Positions 41,801 through 50,022 of a DNA stretch of 64,000 nt are shown here, one piece after another. How positions within the stretch are numbered: position 1 is the first letter of the stretch; every line of letters begins with the position of its first letter. The notes below the pieces were generated by a model, which made no database searches, was not told the origin of the DNA, and saw only the letters and a list, made by a program, of their open reading frames with translations. This DNA comes from an uncultured Pseudomonadota bacterium (lineage in GTDB: Bacteria; Pseudomonadota; Gammaproteobacteria; Burkholderiales; Methylophilaceae): the NCBI GenBank assembly GCA_903833595.1, contig CAILFU010000147.1:1-64000 (forward strand), written 5' to 3'. A program made the position numbers and the translations under genes.

Positions 41801-42270
41801 TCAGCGAGCATGGATGAATACAGCCCTACCTGCATCAAGTGTCGGGCTTTAGGGTGTGTAGATAACTTGGTGTCAGCCACTTCATAGCTCCAACTACCTA
41901 GCTTTGAAGGGACTGGGACTTTAGAAAGAAAATCTGATATTCCGTAAAAAGGTAACTGCAACAGTGCGGCTTGGTAGATGACATCATCCCCTTGATACAT
42001 CGCTTCTATTGAGGCTTCGACCTGCTCAGTTCTCTTCAGATTTTTAACATCTATACTAGCAATACTTTTACCTTGAGCGCGTAAAGTTTCAAGATATGAA
42101 GCTTCATGTTCAAAGCCTTTGTCTTGTAGTAGCTTAGTTTGCTCGTCAGCCTCGTCTTTTTGTAAGGGTGTATCTAAGTCAATCCGCTTAAGGTTGATTA
42201 AATGCTTACACAACAAAAAGTCACCTAAATCACTCGCCGAGTAAAGGAGTCCGTCATTGGATTTCTGCAT
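38875..42270 (-). CDS. TM0106-type RecB-like nuclease fused to SF1 (Dna2/UPF1-like) helicase
   Basis: C-x2-C-x5-C Cys cluster CSHCDLCQFRTLC; IQGPPGAGKTYTG; FVDEAGQVSL; GTVDKFQGLEAEVVIVS; NVAVSRAR. Confidence 0.85.
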   Translation of the reverse strand: MQKSNDGLLYSASDLGDFLLCKHLINLKRIDLDTPLQKDEADEQTKLLQDKGFEHEASYLETLRAQGKSIASIDVKNLKRTEQVEASIEAMYQGDDVIYQAALLQLPFYGISDFLSKVPVPSKLGSWSYEVADTKLSTHPKARHLMQVGLYSSMLAEVQGIMPSMTHLVMGNHATESFRLADYLHYVNHAKQRFLNYAPQKQASYPEKCSHCDLCQFRTLCDTQWEADDHLNRVANIRKNDIKRLKASGITTLTQLAELGDPATNPIAKLGTQETLWRQAWLQLKKRLEGEDIVQLKDLQEEKRLGFHRLPKPNEGDLYFDMEGNPMEEGGLEYLFGVSYLDGGELVFKPFWAHTRQEEKKAFEDFIDFVSGRIALYPDLHIYHYADYERRALQSLMGLHGTREAQVDNLLRSQKLVDLFAVVRHAILTSEPRYSIKNLETFYMKGERSADVKNAGASIIYYEAWKKTQDPNTLEQIRQYNEEDCRSTKLLHDWLLDLRAKDMPWYDPNFEQVEEVDLEKKAKIAEIEAARERYRLALVQPLPEDFALRTKENNVRQLLFDLLDFYRREDKPTFWKMYDRKEKDLEDLLEDLDCLAGLTLDITHPVVSEARSFIVTYRYPEQDHRILVDDACQDAETLMNIGKVVSFSQDAYLVKIKVGPSAMKEWNGNPPTSLSIAASKYVDKKVLQAALVRYVDSQIARQPNYQALTAFLHRDFPAITGKSQGKPIVEDGQEAGDAAIKLIHALDNSYLFIQGPPGAGKTYTGSQAIVSLLKAGKRVAVSANSHKAIVNLLNAVEEVAIEQNFTFRGVKKGSDGPDGMAGSIIQNNNTEDVYDGAYQLVGGTAWALANEMADQAFDYLFVDEAGQVSLASLIVIGVCAKNIILLGDHMQLGQPLQGTHPNESGKSALEYLLGGLATIPPERGVFLGVTWRMHPDVCRFISDAVYESKLFAQQKNSIQKLVLKEGSHPALKPTGITFFEVDHDECAQISREEAQIIKDIVTNLLQQEYQNNKGETHPITAHNILVVAPYNAQVKTIKSYLPAGIEVGTVDKFQGLEAEVVIVSMTTSNSEYLPRNMEFLYNKNRLNVAVSRARSLAIVIANPKLLETDCTSPAQMGLVNTLCWLREYTNG

Positions 42271-42344
42271 AAGCTTCTATTCCTTAGTCATTCGGCAAGA
42301 TATACCTAATATTATATCGATTAATGGTTTTGATACATCACAGA

Positions 42345-44033
42345 CTACGCTGGTAATTGATTCACATGCTCCTCCAACCACTTCTTAGCATCTTCATCAC
42401 CTGACTCTACGGCCTTGGTCATCCAGTTAATCGCCTCTTCACGGTTTACTGCTAAACCTTCACCTTCGGCATACATTTTACCTAGGACGTATTGAGCTGG
42501 CGCATAATCATTTTGAGCAGCACTCAACATCCACTCAGACGCTCTGCCTGGGTTACACTCAACGCCTAAACCGCGTCTTAGCATTTCACCAATGTAAAAA
42601 CTCGCATTTGCGGAACCTAAATCAGCCGCTTTCACCAACCATGAAACAGCCTCTGCATAATCTACTTCTACATTACGGCCAAAGAGATAGGCATAACCCA
42701 ATTTATCCATGCCCATAGGGTCCCCTTGTTCTGCCGCGCGACGAAAACACTCAAGCGCCTTATTGCCATCTTTGGGGCAAGCAAGTCCACTCGCATAAAA
42801 ATCACCCACAGCCACTTGTGCCCGTGAATATCCTTGTAATGCCGATATCGAGAACCATTTGAAAGCCTGGTCAAGGTCTTTTTCTATGTGATCACCTATC
42901 CAATAGCGAAGGCCAATAGAAAATTGGGCCGATCGATTACCATGCTTGGCTGCTTTTAAAAATAGTTGGTTAGCTTTTGCTTGATCCTCGGTTGTGCCCG
43001 TTCCAGAATCGTATAATCTCGCGAGATCAAGCACGGCTGCCATATCACCTCGGTCCACCGCAAACTTAAACCAACGCACGGCTTCTGTAGCATTAGGAAT
43101 AGTGTCTATGCCATTAAGAAAAGTGAGACCAACTTTGTAGGCGGCATATCCATCACCTCGGCACGCTGCTAACTTAAGCCATTTTATGCCTTCAGCGCCA
43201 TTTTTAACTACGCCCTCCCCCCTAAGGTAAAGTGTGCCTAGGCCAGCTTGAGCTGCTGCAAAGTTCTGGTTAGCCGATAGTTGATACCAATACGCCGCTT
43301 TTGTGAAATCAATCTCAACCCCTCGGCCATAGTCATAGCTATTACCCATTAAATACTGTGCATATTCATCGCCAGCTTCCGCTGCTTTACGGATATTATT
43401 GAGTCCTTCTTGCTCATTTTTAGGGATGCCATCGCCTACATATTGCATATTTCCCAACAGGGCCAACACATCGCTATCACCGAGCTCGATTTCTTTCATC
43501 ATTAACTCAATGCCTTTAGCGACATCTTTCTCTACACCATAGCCATTGATATATATTCTAGAGATGTAACGTACCACCAAGCTTTCGTGGGCAATTTCAT
43601 AAGCCTTTTGATAATACTCAAGAGCTTTTGTATAGCTATGCTCAACGCCGACGCCACAGTAGTAATCGCCGGCTATGTTGGCCCAAGCCCTCAACTCACC
43701 TTGCAATCCTGCCAAGGTATATTGCTTGTGAGCTGCCTCATGATTTATTTCGGTACCTAGCCCCGATTTATGGCATTTTGCTAAATAAAATTGGGCGGCT
43801 TTGTCACCGTCATGTGCAAGTTTTGCCAGTTCAGCAAATGCATCAGCAAAATATGCGGGGGCATCCTGATGCTCATGCAATAATCGTTCGATGTGAGTGC
43901 AAGCCTCACCCACATGAATACCCTTGGTAAACAACTCTATATAGGCTTCGTAATCCTTACTGCAATCACTCAGCGCTATAGCATTCCAGACTAGATTGTC
44001 GATATCGGTATCATTAAAAATAACAATGGCCAT
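42345..44033 (-). CDS. Sel1-like repeat protein
   Basis: Many Sel1/TPR repeats (AAxWxxxAAxxGxxxAxxxLGxxYxxGxG); start at MAIVIFNDT preferred over track start 44057. Confidence 0.88.
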   Translation of the reverse strand: MAIVIFNDTDIDNLVWNAIALSDCSKDYEAYIELFTKGIHVGEACTHIERLLHEHQDAPAYFADAFAELAKLAHDGDKAAQFYLAKCHKSGLGTEINHEAAHKQYTLAGLQGELRAWANIAGDYYCGVGVEHSYTKALEYYQKAYEIAHESLVVRYISRIYINGYGVEKDVAKGIELMMKEIELGDSDVLALLGNMQYVGDGIPKNEQEGLNNIRKAAEAGDEYAQYLMGNSYDYGRGVEIDFTKAAYWYQLSANQNFAAAQAGLGTLYLRGEGVVKNGAEGIKWLKLAACRGDGYAAYKVGLTFLNGIDTIPNATEAVRWFKFAVDRGDMAAVLDLARLYDSGTGTTEDQAKANQLFLKAAKHGNRSAQFSIGLRYWIGDHIEKDLDQAFKWFSISALQGYSRAQVAVGDFYASGLACPKDGNKALECFRRAAEQGDPMGMDKLGYAYLFGRNVEVDYAEAVSWLVKAADLGSANASFYIGEMLRRGLGVECNPGRASEWMLSAAQNDYAPAQYVLGKMYAEGEGLAVNREEAINWMTKAVESGDEDAKKWLEEHVNQLPA

Positions 44034-44082
44034 GGTGTGTCTCTTTTCAGTTTTCAACTACAAATATTATGGAATTATTTGG

Positions 44083-44097
44083 GCTCACCGAGTGAGC
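44083..44097 (-). promoter_or_regulatory. Island motif site 8, upstream of the Sel1/nuclease-helicase operon
   Basis: GCTCACCGAGTGAGC; minus CATAAT 11 nt downstream. Confidence 0.72.
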
Positions 44098-44418
44098 TTA
44101 ATCAGTTTTTATAACTCTTCCAAAATGACGAGTGATGTAGATTAAGTAATGCGGTTGAAGCTGGAATAGATCTAGCCGACCCCCTATCACCATACGCAAT
44201 ACCAATACCAATACCAATAAATTGGCGTTAATCTTACTTATTTAATGCAACACTATTAAGATAAGCTATTTGCCTTGGGAGGATAGTTGTCACCCGACTA
44301 AACTGCCGTTCAAGGTACTCAACTCGTTTCTCCCAGCGCTCGTCTTGGCGCTCTTTACGCCACTGTATTTCTGCTTGTGTTTGTATTTTTTTATTTATTG
44401 TCATGATTTCATCCTTAA

Positions 44419-45024
44419 TTATTCGATAAAGTGCTTAATGGCACGCACGCACAAAATAACAGCGACCCAGATCAGCGTTAGTTGAATTGCGCTCAGCGAA
44501 CCAGGTTTAGTCTTAGACTCGTCTTTTTTTGGAAAGGCTAACTCAGGTTCAGGCTGTACAGAAACAACCAACTGAGCCCCCTTCGCTATGGCATTCGCCA
44601 GTGGGTTCATCCCCCAAGGCGCAACTCCATGATTGGGCAGGGGTCCACCACGACCTAAGTCATTTGCCATTGCAGCCTCAATAATCTGCTTCCAGTACTT
44701 GGTGCGTAGCGACGCACGCCCAGTTCTAAGCTTTTCTTCAATGCGCTTAACGTCATCCCCAATAAAATCCTCAGGAAAGTCACTTTGTATGCGAATAGCA
44801 GCACGCAGAAGTGTGGGGTTGGGAATCTTGTGCACCAATTGCTCACTTTCTTTAAGCTCAAGTAGCAATCGTCTATAGCGTAAATCAGGTTTTTCATCCT
44901 TAGCTTGTGTCTGCTTAATCAAGGCCAACTTATCTGGTGATGGGAAGTCTGGATCGTCATCTACTATTATTAGTAGGCGATCAATGCATCGGCGAAAAGC
45001 AGCGCTAAAATAGTTATTGGTCAT
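44419..45024 (-). CDS. Hypothetical protein with C-terminal hydrophobic segment
   Basis: ORF overlapping/coupled to the upstream HDAC-like gene; start at MTNNYFSAAF assumed. Confidence 0.5.
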   Translation of the reverse strand: MTNNYFSAAFRRCIDRLLIIVDDDPDFPSPDKLALIKQTQAKDEKPDLRYRRLLLELKESEQLVHKIPNPTLLRAAIRIQSDFPEDFIGDDVKRIEEKLRTGRASLRTKYWKQIIEAAMANDLGRGGPLPNHGVAPWGMNPLANAIAKGAQLVVSVQPEPELAFPKKDESKTKPGSLSAIQLTLIWVAVILCVRAIKHFIE

Positions 45025-45880
45025 GGCCATATCCTTTGTTATCGCCATAAACATCCCAGCACGTGCGTAGGGTGTTGTCGTGGATATCTAAAACAGCACG
45101 GAAGTCATACTGGTAACCACCAGCTAAATCCCAAGCAATTGGGATACCTAAAGCTTTAGCCGACTCAAACACAAGATGATCTCGCTCAGCGAGTTGAACT
45201 GTGGTGAGCCACCCGCCTAACGGGTCTGCTACATGAGGGTCTGCCCCTGCTTGGTACAGAATGAGACCACAGTCAGAAAATCTAGCGACCAACTCAGGAA
45301 TGCGTTGCAGAAACTTTTTTGCTTGTGATGCTTCCCTGTAGTCTTTACCAGCACTGAATTGACTCAGCCAATCCCCTAGATTGAGCGTTGAGATGATGCT
45401 TGCAGTGCCATCACCATAATGCTCATCGAAATCTAAGATGCCGACCTTTTTAACCAAGCCTTCTTTCTTTAATACTTGGGCAGCAACAACTAGACCATTG
45501 AAGGTACAGAATCCACTAGCTTGCTTGTAGCTAGCGTGATGAAAGCCTGACACGGGGGCAACAGCGACTTGGCCGTTGCGGAGTGCTTCGCGTGCCGCAC
45601 TGACAATCGCACCACAGGTATAAGGCAGAGAGTCTGCAATGGAAGGTAGCTTGTTGCCAAAGCCATTGTTGGTGCGACACGCTAGCACCTTCTCTACGAA
45701 AGTCCTGTCATGCGCCAAGCTCAGCTCATCTACCGTAACTGGAATAGGTTCACGAATGTCGAGCGGTATACCAAGCGCTTGCCAAGACTTAACGGCTAGT
45801 TCTGGCTTGCCTGCACTTGGGCTAGCGCTATAGTTAATAGCCACAAGTTTGGGGGAATAAAACACGGGAATACTATTCAT
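45014..45880 (-). CDS. Histone-deacetylase/acetoin-utilisation superfamily protein
   Basis: SGFHHASYKQASGFCTFNGL, ILDFDEHYGDGT, YQAGADPHVADPLGG, AGGY. Confidence 0.85.
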   Translation of the reverse strand: MNSIPVFYSPKLVAINYSASPSAGKPELAVKSWQALGIPLDIREPIPVTVDELSLAHDRTFVEKVLACRTNNGFGNKLPSIADSLPYTCGAIVSAAREALRNGQVAVAPVSGFHHASYKQASGFCTFNGLVVAAQVLKKEGLVKKVGILDFDEHYGDGTASIISTLNLGDWLSQFSAGKDYREASQAKKFLQRIPELVARFSDCGLILYQAGADPHVADPLGGWLTTVQLAERDHLVFESAKALGIPIAWDLAGGYQYDFRAVLDIHDNTLRTCWDVYGDNKGYGHDQ

Positions 45881-45997
45881 TTAAGTTCTCCTTTTTAGCG
45901 ATATTTGCCGAAGTGGCGGAGCTCGCAATATGGATCAAAATCTCCGACCGTTTTGCCAATGCCGACTGGTCAAGTCGTGCTGAAACCAGTTAGCCTA

Positions 45998-46150
45998 TTA
46001 CAAGGAATCTAAGTAGTCATCTACTAATGTTTGAATCACTGGAGGTAAGTATGCATACCTAACTTCTGACGTGCTCACCTCGTTTGCAGCAAGCGAATGG
46101 AAGCATACACTTGAGGGGGCTTCATCTCTTTCACGATTAATGTTATTCAT
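45998..46150 (-). CDS. Small hypothetical protein
   Basis: MNNINRERDEAPSSV..., 8-bp overlap with the upstream gene. Confidence 0.45.
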   Translation of the reverse strand: MNNINRERDEAPSSVCFHSLAANEVSTSEVRYAYLPPVIQTLVDDYLDSL

Positions 46151-46793
46151 GAACACTCTCCTCTGCATCAACATCATCAAAAACTTCTTCCGACCATACC
46201 TCGTCAGCCCAGGCATTTGCTGTAGCGTTGTCAATTAGGCCTTCGTTGAATAAATATGCCCAACGCTCTTGGTCAAACGTGTTCCTCTGACTTACCCAAG
46301 ACTTAATGATTATTTGCTTGGCAGCTTGAATCGATTCAATGGCACCTTCAATAAAACCAATGGCATGATCTGTACAACCATATGCATCTTTACTGTCGCG
46401 ACTTGCCGTCACAACATGACAATTAAAACTTGGTAAATAAGTGATGTAATAAGCTTCTGGCCAACTAAAGCCTGGCCCAGAATCTGCCCAGTTGATTGTG
46501 CAGACATGTTGCGGATTGAAATTAAGCCTTGCGTCAGGTAATCGAGGCTTAGATAATCGGCCAACCTCTAAATCACCGTCGTCATTGGTGAACCCCCAGT
46601 TAGGAAGATTGTCTTGAATTGGGTTCAAAAGAATTTGAGCTACAGCAACTTCATTGCGGGTAATTTCTATCTCTGTAGGCACCCTTAACGTGTCGTATAC
46701 TTCTTCTAGACTTACGTCAGTTACGCCCCTAATGTAATTGTGCAGGATGCGCACTTCTTCATCAGGAAGCAATTTAAGAATGTTTGCAGTCAT
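46143..46793 (-). CDS. Hypothetical protein
   Basis: 216-aa ORF, no family recognised. Confidence 0.6.
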   Translation of the reverse strand: MTANILKLLPDEEVRILHNYIRGVTDVSLEEVYDTLRVPTEIEITRNEVAVAQILLNPIQDNLPNWGFTNDDGDLEVGRLSKPRLPDARLNFNPQHVCTINWADSGPGFSWPEAYYITYLPSFNCHVVTASRDSKDAYGCTDHAIGFIEGAIESIQAAKQIIIKSWVSQRNTFDQERWAYLFNEGLIDNATANAWADEVWSEEVFDDVDAEESVHE

Positions 46794-46883
46794 GTGTTTC
46801 TCCTAGTTTAGCTGTTTTGACAAAATGTCGAGGGCAGCAATTGGGCATAAATCCCCTCAGCGATTAGCGACCGCCAGTCGTAC

Positions 46884-46985
46884 AAAAACAAAAAACCCGT
46901 TTCAGCTTAAGCTAAGAACGGGTTAGTCACCGAATTTAGCTAGTATTTATTAATCGCCCTGCAATCAGATTCAAATCGGCGATGT
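46884..46985 (-). ncRNA. Candidate small RNA or attenuated leader
   Basis: Strong minus-strand promoter (TTGACA 47013-47018, 17 nt, TATAGT 46990-46995) and U-tracted hairpin 46894-46924. Confidence 0.5.
46894..46924 (-). terminator. Intrinsic terminator-like hairpin
   Basis: Minus AACCCGTTCTTAGCTTAAGCTGAAACGGGTT followed by TTTTG TTTTT. Confidence 0.75.
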
Positions 46986-47101
46986 GATTACTATAGTAAA
47001 TCATCATTACTTTGTCAAGTTGAGCTGACATGACCCTTTTTAATGAGGAATTGTGCCTCACCCAAAGATTCATAGCTCACACCATTTAAACGACAACAAA
47101 A

Positions 47102-47530
47102 TTACTTTAACAGAATCAACTTGGGGATAGCATCTTTATCTGACCAAATAAGAGCGTTCTGCTCGAATTGAGTACCTAGTTTTTTAGAAGATTCTAGACT
47201 AATCCCCAGCACCAAAAAACTGTCTTCGCCAACCCACTGCAATAAAGGGTCTTGCCCAAATCCATCTATTACCTTAAAACTACGTAAAGTTAATTCATTT
47301 TTTAGCTGTTCATTTCTCAGTTGGTTTTCTTCACTGGAAAGAGACTTACTGTAAGGATTCCAAGCTGTGATGATAGCAGCACTAGCAACTCTATTTCTCT
47401 TAAAAAGCAGCTTAAGTTCTTCGCTTGATTTACTGACGTTTAAAATGAAAGCTGGATCAGCCTTTACGTGAAAATTTGTTATTTCGTAAGCAGACAGCAA
47501 GGCTTGGTCTAATTGACTTTTGAATTCCAT
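47102..47530 (-). CDS. DUF3293-like protein
   Basis: AAIITAWNPYSKSLSSEENQLRNEQLKNEL. Confidence 0.7.
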   Translation of the reverse strand: MEFKSQLDQALLSAYEITNFHVKADPAFILNVSKSSEELKLLFKRNRVASAAIITAWNPYSKSLSSEENQLRNEQLKNELTLRSFKVIDGFGQDPLLQWVGEDSFLVLGISLESSKKLGTQFEQNALIWSDKDAIPKLILLK

Positions 47531-47616
47531 ATATTCTATTTCTAAATTAAATAATTACATCAGGCATAGTGTATCTCTTTGCACTATTAAACTATAACTT
47601 TTGTGACTTTCGTCAG

Positions 47617-47631
47617 GCTCACCCAGCGAGC
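47617..47631 (+). promoter_or_regulatory. Island motif site 9, upstream of the 47802/phosphoesterase genes
   Basis: GCTCACCCAGCGAGC; plus TATAAT 11 nt downstream. Confidence 0.65.
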
Positions 47632-47801
47632 TCATTCGCGAATATAATAAAAGTCGCCGTTAACAGTTAATTAAATGCATTGGGCTTTTCATGCGGGTCA
47701 GCGCATACAGTAAAATAATCATATAATAGTTAAAGTCGAAATTTAGGTTTACTTGCCTCGACTCAAAACAAAGGCTAAACGAACCGCTTCTTAAGGAGTG
47801 A

Positions 47802-48176
47802 ATGATGAAAAAATTAACGCAAGTAAACACAAATAACTCTGAGGTTGTGCGTAGTCCGGCTTGTTTGCAGTACCTAAAATTAGCCCAATCAAGAAAGCGC
47901 GCCAAACTGACGCATATTGAATACGAGCAACTGAGGCTGGCTTATATTCATTATCACTTTAATCAGCACCCAGAAATCAATCGTAGTTTTTTTGCTAGAT
48001 GGCGTCATGCGAACGAGGCTGAGGCGCAATTAAATAATTATCTAGAATTGATGGGGATTATTGTCCTCCCAGAACAAATATTACATAATCTACATGAATT
48101 CAACTTAAGTGGTACTGGTTTTATACGATTAACTTCTTTAGTCAGAAAAATAAAACTTAACCAAAAAATTAAATAA
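47802..48176 (+). CDS. Hypothetical protein
   Basis: ORF with GGAG RBS, adjacent to phosphoesterase gene. Confidence 0.5.
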   Translation: MMKKLTQVNTNNSEVVRSPACLQYLKLAQSRKRAKLTHIEYEQLRLAYIHYHFNQHPEINRSFFARWRHANEAEAQLNNYLELMGIIVLPEQILHNLHEFNLSGTGFIRLTSLVRKIKLNQKIK

Positions 48177-48185
48177 GGATGAAAT

Positions 48186-49112
48186 ATGAGTTACGACATT
48201 TTTGGGGATCTTCACGGTCACGCGGAAGCCTTAAAATCACTATTAAAGAAAATGGGTTATAGCATCGTCAATGGCGCATACAAGCACCCAAAAAATATTG
48301 CTATTTTTATTGGTGACTTTATAGATCGCGGACCTAATCAACTTGAGACGGTGAGTATTGTTAAAAGTATGGTTGATTCTGGCTATGCCCTAGCCATTAT
48401 GGGAAACCACGAGCTAAATGCCCTTGCTTGGTATTACAAGGATTCAAACGGTGAGCATTTGAGGTCGCATAAAAAACATAACAACGACCAACACGAGCAA
48501 TTTTTAAATGAGATAGGGCCTAATAATGACCTACACAAAGAAACCTTAGATTGGTTTATAACTTTACCTTTATGGCTCGATTTACCAGGGTTTCGTGCGG
48601 TTCACGCATGCTGGGATCAGGCTTCTATTGATTTTTTAAATGGTCAACTAGACTCTAAACAATGTCTATCAATAGAGCAACTTGAAAAGGCAACCAAAAA
48701 ACCAATTGTTGAAGATGGCAGCATGACTATGTTTAGTGCAGTTGAAACCATACTAAAAGGTATTGAAAGACCATTACCTAAGGGTATAACTTTTAAAGAT
48801 GCAGAGGGACAAGAGCGAAGTAACGTAAGGGTTAAATGGTGGAAAATAAATGCCACAACCATTAGAGAGGTTGCCTTAGCTGAACCACTAGTTCTGGATA
48901 AGATTCCATACATCCCTTATGAATCAAATACCCCACAATATAGGGGGAAGCCTGTATTTTTCGGCCACTATTGGATGAAAGGCGAACCCATAGCCCTGAG
49001 TAATAATATCGCTTGCGTGGATTATAGTGTGGCTAAGAATGGCAAGTTAACCGCCTATCGCTGGAGGGGTGAATCAGCATTAAACAATCAGAATTTCTGT
49101 CAGCAAGACTGA
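48186..49112 (+). CDS. Calcineurin-like metallophosphoesterase
   Basis: YDIFGDLHGHAEAL, IFIGDFIDRGP, AIMGNHELNALAW. Confidence 0.9.
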   Translation: MSYDIFGDLHGHAEALKSLLKKMGYSIVNGAYKHPKNIAIFIGDFIDRGPNQLETVSIVKSMVDSGYALAIMGNHELNALAWYYKDSNGEHLRSHKKHNNDQHEQFLNEIGPNNDLHKETLDWFITLPLWLDLPGFRAVHACWDQASIDFLNGQLDSKQCLSIEQLEKATKKPIVEDGSMTMFSAVETILKGIERPLPKGITFKDAEGQERSNVRVKWWKINATTIREVALAEPLVLDKIPYIPYESNTPQYRGKPVFFGHYWMKGEPIALSNNIACVDYSVAKNGKLTAYRWRGESALNNQNFCQQD

Positions 49113-49163
49113 TTTGCGTTACTAGCCAATAATTAGCTATTTAATGCTATTCACCTAAACCAA

Positions 49164-49901
49164 TCACCATTCCATCCTTATAAATTCACATCCAAACTTT
49201 ACTTCTTTTTTTAATCGGATGTGACGGTGAGCACCCCTATCCTTTAAGACGTTAAAAGTTTTAGCAATCTCAATCGGCTTATTCGGATCAAAAATATCGG
49301 TAAAGGTGAAGCTTTCAATCCCTTTATGCTCATCACAGAAATGGCATATCGCCTCTATCTGACAGGTTGTGACATCCAAATGAGTTCTCATTCTAGCCAT
49401 ATGCATTAACCCTATATTTTTAGCACCCCAAGCATTTTTAGCATGAGCAATTGCTTCATAAGTAACATTGTAAAAATAATCTCGATATGGCTTGCCGTAT
49501 TCTGGTGTCGCATATTTTGCATAACTACGAGAACCTTCATAGGGTGAGATGACTATACCTCGCAATCGACTGTCATCAATCATGGCAGGTATTGCAATCA
49601 AGATGATGTCTGGGTTGCTTCTGTTCCAATCAGCTAAGCTTGATATATTGAGTTCCAATTCATCCGAACATCCACCCAAGAACCATTTAACAACATTCCT
49701 ATCAAGCAAACCTAATTCTGCCGAAAGAAATGACCTCATCATGCCTAAATGTGAGAATCCATCTTCTGAATCAACGATGATGGTATCTATCAACCCCTCC
49801 TCTACCAAGGTCTTAATGCTGCAATTTGGCAAGTAATTAATCACCACATCTTCGCCAAGTCGGGTTCGGATGGATGTTACGTTTTCTTTGTTTAGGATCA
49901 T
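49164..49901 (-). CDS. Hypothetical protein
   Basis: 245-aa ORF, no family recognised. Confidence 0.6.
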   Translation of the reverse strand: MILNKENVTSIRTRLGEDVVINYLPNCSIKTLVEEGLIDTIIVDSEDGFSHLGMMRSFLSAELGLLDRNVVKWFLGGCSDELELNISSLADWNRSNPDIILIAIPAMIDDSRLRGIVISPYEGSRSYAKYATPEYGKPYRDYFYNVTYEAIAHAKNAWGAKNIGLMHMARMRTHLDVTTCQIEAICHFCDEHKGIESFTFTDIFDPNKPIEIAKTFNVLKDRGAHRHIRLKKEVKFGCEFIRMEW

Positions 49902-49952
49902 TTAAATCAGTAAATATAAATATCAAGTAAGTTCATGATAGTTCATTCAGTA

Positions 49953-49967
49953 GCTCATCCAGTGACC
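49953..49967 (-). promoter_or_regulatory. Island motif site 10, between 49164 gene and dnaB
   Basis: GCTCATCCAGTGACC; minus TATCAT 12 nt downstream. Confidence 0.55.
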
Positions 49968-50022
49968 CACTAGATTCATTAAACTTAGTTTAAATTTTAT
50001 CCTTTCCTCTAGAAGGCATTCC

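Noticed and set aside
44196-44220. Short tandem repeat (ACCAAT)n resembling a repeat array
   Set aside because: Only about four 6-bp units without spacers; a microsatellite, not CRISPR
46061-46090. Further GCTCACCTCGTTTGC motif-like string
   Set aside because: Only the left half matches and it lies inside a small coding gene
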